Shown here piece by piece: positions 36,336 through 46,717 of a stretch of 64,000 nucleotides of DNA. Each line of letters begins with the position of its first letter. Positions within the stretch are counted from its first letter, which is position 1. A program made the position numbers and the translations under genes. The stretch covers positions 1,674,001 through 1,738,000 of the forward strand of contig JAUTDP010000008.1 in the NCBI GenBank assembly GCA_033439795.1, in the 5' to 3' direction. The DNA comes from Sordaria brevicollis. Its lineage: Eukaryota; Ascomycota; Sordariomycetes; Sordariales; Sordariaceae. The notes beneath the pieces are model-generated. The model was not told where the DNA came from, ran no database searches, and saw only the letters and a program-made list of their open reading frames with translations.

Positions 36336-36987
36336 TGGCGATGTCGAAGGGTCCGGTATTCTCGCTAGCTGGTCGACGTCATGGTTTGATGAATGACGCT
36401 CCTTCCCTCTCATCTGAAGTTTGTTGTCAGAAATAAACCTGGACCAAAGGTTGCGTACAGACAAAACGCGTACGCGACTGAAATTTCCAAATGGAGCTCC
36501 TGCCATTGTACGATTCTTCGTCTGATATTGGAGGGATTGTGAGGCCGGGGAGTATTTTGGTAACCTTAGGCAAACGGGAGCCGTCTTGAAATTTTCGAAT
36601 AAAACCCTTTGCTTCTTGAGAAACTTTCTTGTTTTCTTTTTTTTCCTCGACCGCGCACACGTTCAAGAAAACTCTGCTGGAAGATTTCCTCGCTCTCCGA
36701 TTTTTTTCTCGACGAAGCAACCATCACTTCGATCACCAACAACGATCTCACGTAAGTATTCTTCCTTCTTTTCCTGCTGTGACGAAAAACCAAGTTGTTA
36801 TCAGTCCTCAGTCGAGATATTGCCCTGCGCTTCCGTCATTTCCAGTCAGATCCTCCACCTCCTTCACCTTTCAGTCTGGCCCAGCTCTCAGGTTTTCCTG
36901 ACTACCAGGCTCATCGATCATCCAAAATTTCCTGCCCCGCCTGCTGGCTTTTGCTTCTTTGCAATACTAACTCGAGTGCTGGACAGA

Positions 36988-38823
36988 ATGTCTCCCAACA
37001 ACAAGAGTAAGTGGAAACAACAGCAGGCGCCGGATAAGATTCTATCTCGAGCTTATCGGATGCTGACACCAAAAACAGAGATGAGCGCTCCGTCTCGGGC
37101 TGCGGTCTTGGAGGAGATCCAGCGTGTGGACGGTGTCATCGGTAAGTCGACCTCAGAATTCCGCCAGTCTCGTTTCAGCGCGAGATCAAATAGCGACAAA
37201 TCTGACAGCAGCTTCAGGCGGCGGACCATTCCCTACCTTTCGCGGCAGGGCGACGACCGACCCGCGCCCCGACACCGCGCAAGGCCAAGCTCGAGGCTCT
37301 GAGCGGCAGCTGGCGCCGGCGACCCTGGCAATCCGCCAGAGAAGTCGGACCCCCAGCCGTCCGCAAAGGCCTCATGGTCTTGATGCGGTTGTCGAGGAGG
37401 GGTCGGTCCCGCCCATGCGCGACCATTCCTTACGCCCTCCCAATCCTCCCTTCGCCCACCCGGGCTTCGACACCGGCCGCCGCGGCAATCGGTCGCGCAG
37501 TGGGAGTGCTGGGCACCCCCAGCACGCTCCTCCGAGAGGATTTCTCGCGCCTCCCTCGAGGCAGCCTCCCAGAGATGCTCGGTCGCCCTATGGCGGCCAG
37601 CATATGGGCCAGCCGACCTTCTCCGCTCCGGGAGCGCTGCCTCCCCCCATCCCTCAAAAGTCCGCCTTGCGGCAACAACAGCAGCAACAGCAGAGCAACA
37701 GGCGCCCGTCGGCACCGGGTTCGAGTCCCACCATGCCGTTGAACCAGGCTGTCTCGTCTCGTTCCTCTCCGCTCGGCCCTTCCTCTGCCCCTCCCCCTCC
37801 GCCTCCTCCTGCCGCAGCTCCTCCCGTTGCCCCTACCCAGCAGCCCCAAGTTTCCCGGCCCTCCGAGGGACACCCGGCGAGCTCCTCGAGCCGCCCCCCT
37901 GTGCCGCCGCCTCCTTTCGAGGGTAAGATAGACTGCCTCCTCTACCCCTTATTATGTTGTTGACAAACATTAACTCTTCCGACAACAGACGACGTTTTTA
38001 AGGGTCACTTGAACCCGACCAACCCATATGGGTACACCCAGCCTCCGGGCTTTCGTGAGTTTCGTCCTGTAGGCTATATAAGAGAAACGATAAAGCTGAC
38101 TAGAGAGGAAAAAAGGCCACAATTGGGACACACCAGCCAGAGAGCGGGGTGCTGGCATTACAGCCCATAACGGAAGAGAGGGTCACCCTTTTCAGGGACC
38201 CCCGACTGGATCTCGTCCGAGACCGTCGAACCACCACCACCAGCAGCCGCCGCAACATCATCATCATCAGCAAACCAAAGCTGGTTTGCCCTCCTCCTCC
38301 TCCCACTTTTCTTCTTCTCTCTGGGCTGGCCAAGCTGGCCACCCTGCCGAGCCCTCGGGCTACTTCGATCTCTCTTCTCCCTCGGCCCCGGGCATGCAAG
38401 CGCAGCCGGGTAACAACAACAGACCTGCGGCCATCAACCGGACCGCCACCACTACAACCACCACCTCACAGTTTGGGTACCAGCCCATGATGAGCCCTTA
38501 CGAGGCCGAAGCTGCTAGTGGTAAGCTCAATACAAACAAAACAAGAATTCATATCGAGTGATATGAGCTTCACCGAATATAATGAACTAACGAGATGAAC
38601 AGGCATGGCTAGGGCTCAGGTTGAGAGTCCCAAGAAGAAAACTGCAAGCACCACGCCGGGCGGAGACCATTGGGCTTCGGGTTACGACGTTTTGTCGCCT
38701 GTTGAGGCTGCGGTGGCTTGTGCCGACAATAGGCGCGCCACGATTTTTATGGATATGGGGGTGCAGTATGCCGACGACCACCACGAGAAGAAGAACGAGG
38801 ACGATAAGGAGGATGACGAGTAA
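36988..38823 (+). CDS. Pro/Gln/Ser-rich low-complexity protein, unknown function
   Basis: The six exons are 36988-37006, 37079-37141, 37218-37922, 37989-38054, 38116-38520 and 38603-38823, giving 492 residues. All five introns have canonical GT donors (GTAAGT, GTAAGT, GTAAGA, GTGAGT, GTAAGC), and the frames join throughout. Exon 1 is only 19 nt (MSPNNK). Residues 8-27 (SAPSRAAVLEEIQRVDGVIG) may form a short helix. The bulk is disordered: Arg/Pro/Ser-rich, a polyglutamine run near 37675-37695, a polyproline run, and a His/Gln-rich stretch. The end is more ordered (WASGYDVLSPVEAAVA, then DNRRATIFMDMGVQYADD) and finishes in an acidic Lys/Glu/Asp tail. Composition suggests an RNA- or chromatin-associated scaffold, but I cannot name a family. 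Confidence 0.75.
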
Positions 38824-40443
38824 AACGGGGATTGATGAAGGTGGGGTTCGTTTTTGCTGGCTTCGTTTTTTTCTCCTGGGGCCGGCGAGACTTTCATGGC
38901 CATGATCTTGGGGATGGCAACCCTTGATGGACGGACTCAATTTGGTTTTCTCCACCTGAGACAACGAAGTTTCTATGATCACAACTATGGGGATGGCAAC
39001 CCGTGACGGACGGACTCGGTTTGGGTTTTTCTATCCCTGGGGCGACGAGGCTTTTGTGCCCAGTTATGATCATGGGGATGGCAACCCTTGATGGAGGGAC
39101 TCGGTTTGGTGTTTTTTTTTTCTCCGGGGCGACGAGACTCTTACGGCCGTGATCTTGAGGATGGCAACCCTTAAATCAGGCCTTAATGGACTCGGTTTTG
39201 CGTTTTCCCTTGGCGACGAGGCTTTTATGGTCATGACCTTGGGGATGGCAACCCTTGATGGACGAACTCGGTTTGGTTTCACGTTTTCCCCCTTCTGTTT
39301 GTTTTCGATTCTCTACCTGTTGTTTCTATCCTCGCATCTTATTTGTTCTTGGCCTTCTTTGGCCTGTTTACTCTTCGTCCTGGCTTTTTCTTTGCTCGAT
39401 TTGGTAGGAGAGTGGGTGGTTTTCTTCTGCTCTGGACGCTCGGCCTGGCAAGCCGCAGACGGGCTAATATCATGCTACCAGAAGAGGACAAGATGCTTTC
39501 AAAATTGAAGTGTACGATTATTGTCAAAGAAATGACCTCTTGCTGCGTGACCTTGATGTTCTTGATGTTGGTGTTGATGTGTTGCCGTGACGTTGTCAAG
39601 GGAAGCAGATGGTTATCGATGTTATTGGCAACTGATAAGGCCTTGGGGTGCGTTCTTGAGGCATAAGGGACTGTTAACAAGAGACTTGTGGGGTTAGCAG
39701 ACACTTGTCATCAGTTCCTAGTTTAATACACTTCTGTCATCTCAACTATAGCTTTATATATGCTACCCTCCAGTCCCTTGGTATTAGATTCTTTCTTGAC
39801 ACTTTCCCCGTAAGTTTTGTACCTACATCGACAGCTTCGCCTCTTCCCTTCCTCGTATCTGACTCTCAAAAACAGACATCTCACTAACGTTATTCCACGT
39901 CTCCAATCGGCCCCACACGTTCATCGACCGGCCTGCCTTTGCCTTGCCGTTGCCTGCCGGACATCTGCATCGTGTGCGTCACGAAAGTTGGAAAGTCCAA
40001 TGCGACCCCGTTCCTGCCGTCCGATGCCGCCGTCGTCGCAAGCCAAAATCTCCAGAAAATAGCTCCAACCATAGTCTTGCCGAAGACAACTACCGTTGAC
40101 CTGCCTTGACAATCCTTTTTCGAGGTCAATTGGCTTTGGTTTTCTTTGAGGATATCGATTGACTTCTCGAGAGCTTTGTCGACGGCCACTTCAAGACTCT
40201 GGGCGCATCGAGTTTCTTATCAGTATCATCAACTCCGACCGATAACATCGCGACTTTCCAAATCGAGTCACCTCCAGTGGCCATTGCAGTGCGCCCACCA
40301 CGTCGACGTCCTCAACCCAATTCCGCGACATCTCTTCACACACACCCACGAATTCCCTCCCTGGGCCATCCTCGACACATTGAAAATCCCTCGATAACCA
40401 CCCACAAACCCACGAGTCCAACGCAACCGCACCCGCCTACAAG
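38824..40443. other. Intergenic spacer with tandem repeat
   Basis: The first 460 bp are taken up mostly by the 83-bp tandem repeat and probably form the 3' UTR of the Pro/Gln-rich gene. The rest is the promoter and leader of the carrier at 40444, C-rich just before its ATG. No other gene seen. Confidence 0.55.
38868..39285 (+). repeat. Five-copy tandem repeat, unit about 83 bp
   Basis: The core GATGGCAACCC recurs at 38913, 38992, 39077, 39160 and 39244, spacings of 79, 85, 83 and 84 bp. Each unit combines a GGGCGACGAGGCTTTTATGG-like segment, a CATGATCTTGGGGATGGCAA-like segment and a GATGGACGGACTCGGTTTGG-like segment. Units have diverged by substitutions and small indels. It starts 45 bp after the stop codon of the upstream gene, so it is probably transcribed in its 3' UTR. 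Confidence 0.9.
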
Positions 40444-41433
40444 ATGTCCTCCTCCCAATCCTCCCCACCGGCCTTCCAAACCGCCCTCCTAGCCGGCGCC
40501 CTAGCCGGCACAACAGTCGACCTCTCCCTCTTCCCGCTCGACACGCTCAAAACCCGTCTCCAATCCGCCCAAGGCTTCTTCGCCTCTGGTGGTTTCCGCG
40601 GTATCTACCGTGGTGTCGGTTCATGCGTCATCGGTTCTGCGCCCGGTGCTGCTTTCTTTTTCGTTACTTACGAGACTACAAAGTCGCTTTTGGCGCCGCC
40701 ACATCTGGTGGGGACGACGACTGGTGATACGAAACAGGCGGAACTGAGTGGGAAGGGAACAGGGGGGTTGAGCCCGGGTGTTACACACGGAGTGGCGGCG
40801 TCACTGGGAGAAATTGCTGCGTGCGCGGTTAGGGTGCCGACGGAGGTTATCAAACAAAGGGCGCAGGCGGGGCAGCATGGTGGTAGTTCGCTTTCGAGCT
40901 TGCAACACATTCTTAACCAGCGCGGGGCGATAGGGTTGACGGGGGTGTGGAGGGAGTTGTATCGCGGGTGGGGGATTACGGTTATGAGGGAGGTTCCGTT
41001 TACGGTGCTGCAGTTTCCGCTGTGGGAGAGTCTCAAGAAGTGGGGGCGCGAGAGGAGGCAGAGGACGGGGAGGGGATTGTTTGGAGATTCGGCGAGGGGG
41101 AAGGATGATAAGGACGTTTCGGCGCCGGAAAGTGCGTTGTATGGATCGCTGGCAGGCGGGTTTGCGGCGGCGTTGACGACGCCGCTGGATGTCCTCAAGA
41201 CGAGAATTATGCTGAGCGAGAGGAGAGAGGGGGTGGTGAGCGTGGTGAAGGGGATATGGAGGGATGGCAAGGAGAAGAGTGGAAGTGGGCTGAGGCCGTT
41301 CTTTAGCGGAATTGGACCGAGGGTTATGTGGATTAGCATTGGTGGTGCTATCTTCTTGGGAAGTTATCAGAGTGTTGTGAATGCTTTTGAGGGTACAAAG
41401 CAGACGAAGGGTACTGGGGAGCTGTCGCTTTAG
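40444..41433 (+). CDS. pet8: Mitochondrial S-adenosylmethionine carrier (PET8/SLC25A26 type)
   Basis: An intronless frame of 329 residues with three mitochondrial-carrier repeats. The signatures are PLDTLKTR, PTEVIKQR and PLDVLKTR. Family-specific segments are strong: TTVDLSLFPLDTLKTRLQS, GGFRGIYRGVGS and MREVPFTVLQFPLWE match the SAM carrier group rather than nucleotide or amino-acid carriers. The protein imports S-adenosylmethionine into the matrix in exchange for S-adenosylhomocysteine, for methylation and for biotin and lipoate synthesis. A Gly/Thr-rich loop (about residues 87-110) between repeats 1 and 2 and a charged loop near 210-230 are longer than in yeast. The start at 40444 gives the usual short N-terminus; like most carriers it has no cleavable presequence. 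Confidence 0.93.
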   Translation: MSSSQSSPPAFQTALLAGALAGTTVDLSLFPLDTLKTRLQSAQGFFASGGFRGIYRGVGSCVIGSAPGAAFFFVTYETTKSLLAPPHLVGTTTGDTKQAELSGKGTGGLSPGVTHGVAASLGEIAACAVRVPTEVIKQRAQAGQHGGSSLSSLQHILNQRGAIGLTGVWRELYRGWGITVMREVPFTVLQFPLWESLKKWGRERRQRTGRGLFGDSARGKDDKDVSAPESALYGSLAGGFAAALTTPLDVLKTRIMLSERREGVVSVVKGIWRDGKEKSGSGLRPFFSGIGPRVMWISIGGAIFLGSYQSVVNAFEGTKQTKGTGELSL

Positions 41434-41945
41434 AAAGGGGACGGATGGTTTGGGTTTTGAGCGAGTGTATTGCAGATAAAAGGCTATGGCTTGTGCACGG
41501 TTAGAAAAAATGGGGATAATCTCGATGTCACTAATCCTCGACTTCGACATCGACTAAAAGAAGGGATGGGCGAACAAAAGACAGCAGACATAGACATAGA
41601 GTTCAAGATACCCCAGCGGGAGTAACAAACAGTCGAGTTACATCCCCTATGTACAACACTGTACTATATAACAATAGTCGCTAAGTCGAACAAGCCCTGT
41701 TCCGATATTCAAAACCAGTAGGCTCTCGATCACATTTTGTCCAACACCTTTTGAAGACAAAATGGATAGAAATATGAGAAACAAGGTAAAAAAGCAACAG
41801 TATGTACAAACACGCTGATTCCAAGATAAACAAAAGGCAAGTCACCCCGCGTTCAAACATGACCCAGGAGTGACAACAAGAATTAATAATACCCATATCC
41901 TTCCGGGTTCGTCCACGAACTCTCCGGCCTGGCAGCCTCACCTTC
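41434..41945. other. Convergent 3' spacer
   Basis: 512 bp shared by the 3' ends of the carrier (plus) and the WD40 gene (minus). No structured element recognised. Confidence 0.55.
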
Positions 41946-44900
41946 CTAAGCTGCTGCTGCCACAGCTTGGCCCATCTGTCCCTGGCCGGCCGCTGTCCCA
42001 GTGGCCGATGAGGTATCCTGACTCTGCCGTTGACTACCATCGTTAACGCTTGGGGATGGTGCGGTCGGGAACAGAATCTCCTTCTTTCCGTTGGCCTTGT
42101 AATGGAGGACAATGTCGTTACCGCCCTTCCAGACATGTGCGCGGAGGGTTGCGAGACTCATGGTGTTTGGCAGGAGCTTGGTTCATGTCAGTACGAAAAT
42201 CATAGCAACTCAGTGAGAAGGACAAACTCACCTGCTCATTGCAGTACAGCTCCAAGTACTCTTCCGGCTTCATCGCATTTAGATCCGGATTCTCCGGGTC
42301 GGCAGGCGGATCGATCCTCTCTGCCACGTACGCCAGGATCTTCTTCACCCTCAGCATCCTATTCGCATTCAGGCGATTGTTTCCGTCCGCCACCGCGATG
42401 GCCGGCAGCGTGTCCTGCCACGGGTACAGCACAAACGACACCTTGACGGGGTCCTTGGGCGGGATGTGGTTCAAGAGCAAAACCTCGCCGAGCCATTGAG
42501 GACCCTTCTGCTCAATGATGTCAAGATCGGCGCCTACAGATTCCACGGTTCCCCGATACAACTCGGCTGAGCCACCTGACGTCTCTTCTTGGATGATCAC
42601 TTTGGTGCCCTTGGGCAGTTTCAGAACTGGCGTCTCGTTGGGCAGGCTGGGACAGATGCGTGTTTCGACAACCATGTCGGGGTTCTCGGTCAGCTGTTTC
42701 TCGTACTCGTTGTGAAGCCTCTGGATGACACCGTGGAAGCTGTCGGCAAACTCCTTCTCGTGGTTCGAAGAGGATTCGGACTCTTCGGCCTTTTCATCCA
42801 CCACGGCTGGCTTGTCGGCGACGGCGTTGGAAGCTGAGCGACCGAGCTTCTTGCCGCCGAAGGACATATTCATCCGGAACTTCTTTCCAAACGGCGTGCT
42901 GGGGCTCTTAACATCCTTGTCCTTATCTTTCTCCTTCTCCTTCTCCTTTCCATTATCCGTTGACGTCTTTCCGGCCTTGTCTTCTGAGGGCCGAGACTCT
43001 GCAACTGGCGCGGGTGTCTGAGCCGGCTTATTTGCGTCCGCGTCTGGTGAATTGATGGCGTCTGAAAAGTAATCTACTCGTTCTGCGGACTGCCTGTTCG
43101 AAACTTGCGACGAGAACCTGTCAAGTGGACTGAGAGGTGTTCCTACAGCTTCCGCCCCTGGCCACATAGGCGAGCCTGGAGTAGCAAGTCCGATGGCGAA
43201 TCCTGGTGTCGCAGGAGGAAACCGGGAGCCGTTTGCCCGCGGCGTCGCAACCTGCGAGTCAAAGCCACCCGGTGGAGGAGGGATTGCTATTGATAGCCCA
43301 GGGTTTGCTCTTCCGACAGCAACCCGCTTTTGCAGTGCTTCGTTCAGTTTGTGTCTATGTGCCTCGTCGCGTCGTATCTCTTCGTCTATTAGGTTTGCAA
43401 AAAGGTATCGTAGAATCCACTTTCCAAGATTTACTGCAAAAGGTTAGCACAATCCAAGGGAACAGTCGTTGGAGAAACTTACTCCTCTGATCTTCCCGGA
43501 ACTCCACGGGCTCTTCCAGCGTGAGTTCATCAGCATAAGCTTCGGCGTCAAAACAGTTAAATGGCTCGAGAACCACCGTCAAATTGCCCGAGCTAGTGTC
43601 GATTGAGCACCATGGAGCCACGGCCTCTAGGGTATTGACCTCGGGTTCTACATCCTCCAGATGTCTCTTTCCAAAACTCTTGATGGGTTTACACTAATCA
43701 AGACAAGACAGTCAGCACACGTCACATCCACGGTCACAGTTACAAGATTCGGGAAACTGAGATGTCTCACTTTGATCAAGTCCCACAACACTACATCTCC
43801 GGCCGTGTCTAGTGTCAGGACCCGCCTCCTGTCATTCAGAAGACGGTGCTTGACCAGGCCAAATTGGCCCTCGATCGTCTCCTCCGGCAGATGGTGAATT
43901 GGCTCCACTACGCTTACCACGGGGTCTGCGATAATCTCAGATCCCTTCCGCGTGTGTGTTGCTACCGATTCAGCCCCATCTCGGCCGAGAGCAAGCGGGA
44001 AGGAGGCCGTGTTTGAGATGCGCAGAATGGACTTGGCTGGGATCTCCCGCTTGGGTGTAGGAGACCCAGCGGGGGATCCAGCCTGGAAAGTGCTCTCCCT
44101 GCTCCTTGTTGACACGACTGAGGCCCTCTGAGGCCGGAACCCTCCTGGGAGCTGAATGTCGGCATTTGTGTCGACGCTTTGCCAGCGGTTAATCGATGAC
44201 CGTGACGTCGCCGTCCACAAAGAGTTCCCACAAGCGACAACCTTGCTCACACCATCGTGCTCCTGTGCGACAGCCAAGGACAGGCCATCGTCCAAATCCC
44301 CCAACGTGCCTCGCACATCTGTCTTGACCACCAAGCCCGACCGATCACTGCTGTAGAAGACGCCGAGTTCAGGGTCTTCGGCAAACAGAGACCACACGCT
44401 GTCATTGTGCATGGTGAGTGTGTGCATACATCTGCCTGCAGTGACGCTCCAGACCTTGACCGTCTGGTCGGAACTGGCCGTCATGACCATGTCGCCTGAA
44501 GAATTGACCAGGATGGCCCGGATGTTGTCGGTATGACCAACAAATTTGGTGATACGCTTGCCCGTCTTGGGATCCCATAGTCGGACCACGCTCTCGGGAC
44601 CACCGCTTGCGAGGATGGAGTGGTTGACAGCCAAGGCATAAACGCTACCCTTCTCCCGCACTTCCTCGCCACTGACATCGATTTCCAGTCGCTTGCCGGC
44701 GCCTGCCAAATCCCAGAGATATATTTTTCGATCGAGGCCGCCCGAGGCAACCCAGTTGGTGGACTGTGATGGTGTCGCAACGCATTTGACATAGTCGGCG
44801 TGCTGGCCAATGGTTGCTGGTTCTTTGGCGTCGCTTCCATGTGGCCGCCATACTTTGACAAGGAGATCGGACGAAGCGGACACGACAGCGGAATGTTGTT

Positions 44901-45380
44901 GGGCTAGAGCAAGATCATTGATCCAATGCGTATGCGCTTGTGTTTGGGAACGGAATCGGGTCGTCTGCTTGGGCCTGGCATTGGCGCGCGAGGCTGAAGT
45001 ATCGACAACGGCGGAGTGGGAGGATGTCGGGGTAATGCAGTCGGGGTGGACGTCCCAGGCGCATACTATGCCATCACGGCCACCGGAGTAACTGTACCAT
45101 AGCAAGTTGGATCAGCACATGGACGGGAATCGCTCGGTTTCGACTAGGTTACGAGAATGATGGAGTGTGTGCTCACAGAATAGCATTGTCGCGATCGACG
45201 GCGAGGCCATTTACGCCGAGACGATGTCCACCTGGTGATGAGTTGGGAAGCTCGAGAACTGAAGCAGCGTTGAAGTGTTGTGGTTAGCCGTGCGCCCCGT
45301 GTTGCGCCCGAAAAGGAGACGGGGATTGGGAACAGGAAAGACCAACCATAGCTGATTCTTTGGCGAGCCTTTTTGGCCAT
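41946..45380 (-). CDS. WDR48/UAF1-type WD40 protein, cofactor of deubiquitinases
   Basis: The six exons, in order, are 45380-45347, 45258-45177, 45091-43771, 43693-43483, 43433-42232 and 42176-41946, giving 1026 residues. All junctions keep frame, with CTAAC or CTGAC branches; intron 4 is only 49 bp. The start [20 protein letters not shown] and the [17 protein letters not shown] segment are typical of this family. About seven WD40 repeats fill the first 500 residues ([38 protein letters not shown]). The DUF3337-type C-terminal half follows, with a Lys/Glu-repeat linker ([12 protein letters not shown]). It ends with the ubiquitin-like [20 protein letters not shown] segment and an Ala tail. WDR48 relatives (Bun107 in fission yeast, Duf1 in budding yeast) bind and activate USP-class deubiquitinases. 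Confidence 0.94.
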
Positions 45381-46717
45381 ATCGTAGATTAAAGGACCAG
45401 GAGAGCAATCATGCGCGAGCGTGTTGTTTTTGTATGTCTGTTATGACGGGATGGGAGCTGAGCAGTGGGGACTGGGGATGGTCGGGTGAGCGCTGCCCGG
45501 GCTGCGGGTTCAACGGCCACGCGCGATGGCTTTCCGTTCCGCTTGGCGCAGGTACAGTAAGGTGTGTATCCAAGGTGTGTGTGTTTGACTGGTCGAGGGG
45601 CTCAGCCGGGATCGATGGTAGCAAAGTCTAAAAGAGCGGTACCTGCTTATCGAGGTATAATATGACGTATATGGCTTTGTTGACGAGTAAGAGTTGACTT
45701 TGGAACGAGGGCGTATAGTAAGACGTCGAAGCCTTTCAGCTGGTTGTGAAAGTGTTGAAATGGGTGGATTCAACGGCTGAGCTGATGCTTAGTAGATCAT
45801 GCGTGCACTGCCCGGTATTGGGTAGATGGGATGCAATGCGGGATGTCGTGCCGGATGGAAACTTGAAAGAGGAAAGCTGGTGATTGGAGAAAGAAACACA
45901 GAAAAAAAGATGAAGAAATATTCGTAAGGAAGAAATGAGAGTTGGAAATGAAAGTTGAACATTGGATGCTAACCACCTACAGAAGGAAGTACCTCTATCT
46001 AGTGTAAGTTGGGAAATAACTGCGATTCGTTGAGCGTTGAGGCTGATGACCACCTCCAAGGAAGGAACGGAACAAGACGTCTTGGCATTCTGGATAATGT
46101 TAGAAGTGGAAGCTGAGTGGAAGATGGAAGCCTCCAGCTCGGAATATTTGAAAAGCACATGTTAGCTGTCGTGTATCCGACTCTCCTGTCACTCGACATA
46201 GGGACTAGGACATGCTCAAGTCTTTCGGAAGAAGTTGGTAATTCGTTGATAAAAGCTCCGAATGTCCACTGTTCCGAGTCTCGTCCGATCGAAGATAAAT
46301 GGAAGCTTCCAAAGTTGGAGGAAGGAAAGGACAGCAAAGACGGGAGTGGACAGGTATTTTCTATTGTAGGGTACTTCAACCCAGCTTTTTGGAGGAGCAC
46401 TTTGCTCACTTTTCAGGTACCTCTTTGGCTTATGTACAACCACTCACTAAATCTGAGCTAGGACAGGCGTCCAAGCGCTGTGGGTGCCACTGCAATGCAG
46501 CCGCTGGGGCTGCTGGAAAATCTGGGGAACAAACAACTTCAAGAGCTCGGGCCATCCCACAATTTAATTGTTAGTGCAATCGAGTTCTTTGCTGTCATCG
46601 TCAAGCATGCCGTGACGGGATCTCCACCCCCTCTCACCTCACATCATATGACCATCCATCTCCCCTCCTCCAACCGACAAGGTGAGGTGAACACACCGCA
46701 TCTCGACAGGCGATGGA
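45381..46717. other. Divergent promoter region
   Basis: 1.34 kb between the start of the WD40 gene (minus) and the TilS-like gene (plus). Overlapping frames on the minus strand near 45.7-46.4 kb lack domain or codon signal. No repeat or RNA gene recognised. Confidence 0.5.

Larger units (their letters stand above)
33423..36987. other. Spacer with coding-like fragments
   Basis: No intact gene was found in 3.6 kb, but four stretches between 33.7 and 36.4 kb have protein-like composition, splice-like borders or both (listed separately). The segment from 35.4 to 35.8 kb is visibly more GC-rich than its surroundings. The last 400 bp are the promoter and pyrimidine-rich leader of the gene at 36988. 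Confidence 0.5.

Noticed and set aside
36586..37302. 238-codon plus frame before the Pro/Gln-rich gene
   Set aside because: It runs through the pyrimidine-rich leader and both first introns; the spliced model in another frame has canonical donors, branches and acceptors.
40668..41550. Minus-strand frames of 223 and 249 codons over the SAM carrier gene
   Set aside because: Antisense shadows of a clear carrier gene; leucine/serine-rich with no family match.
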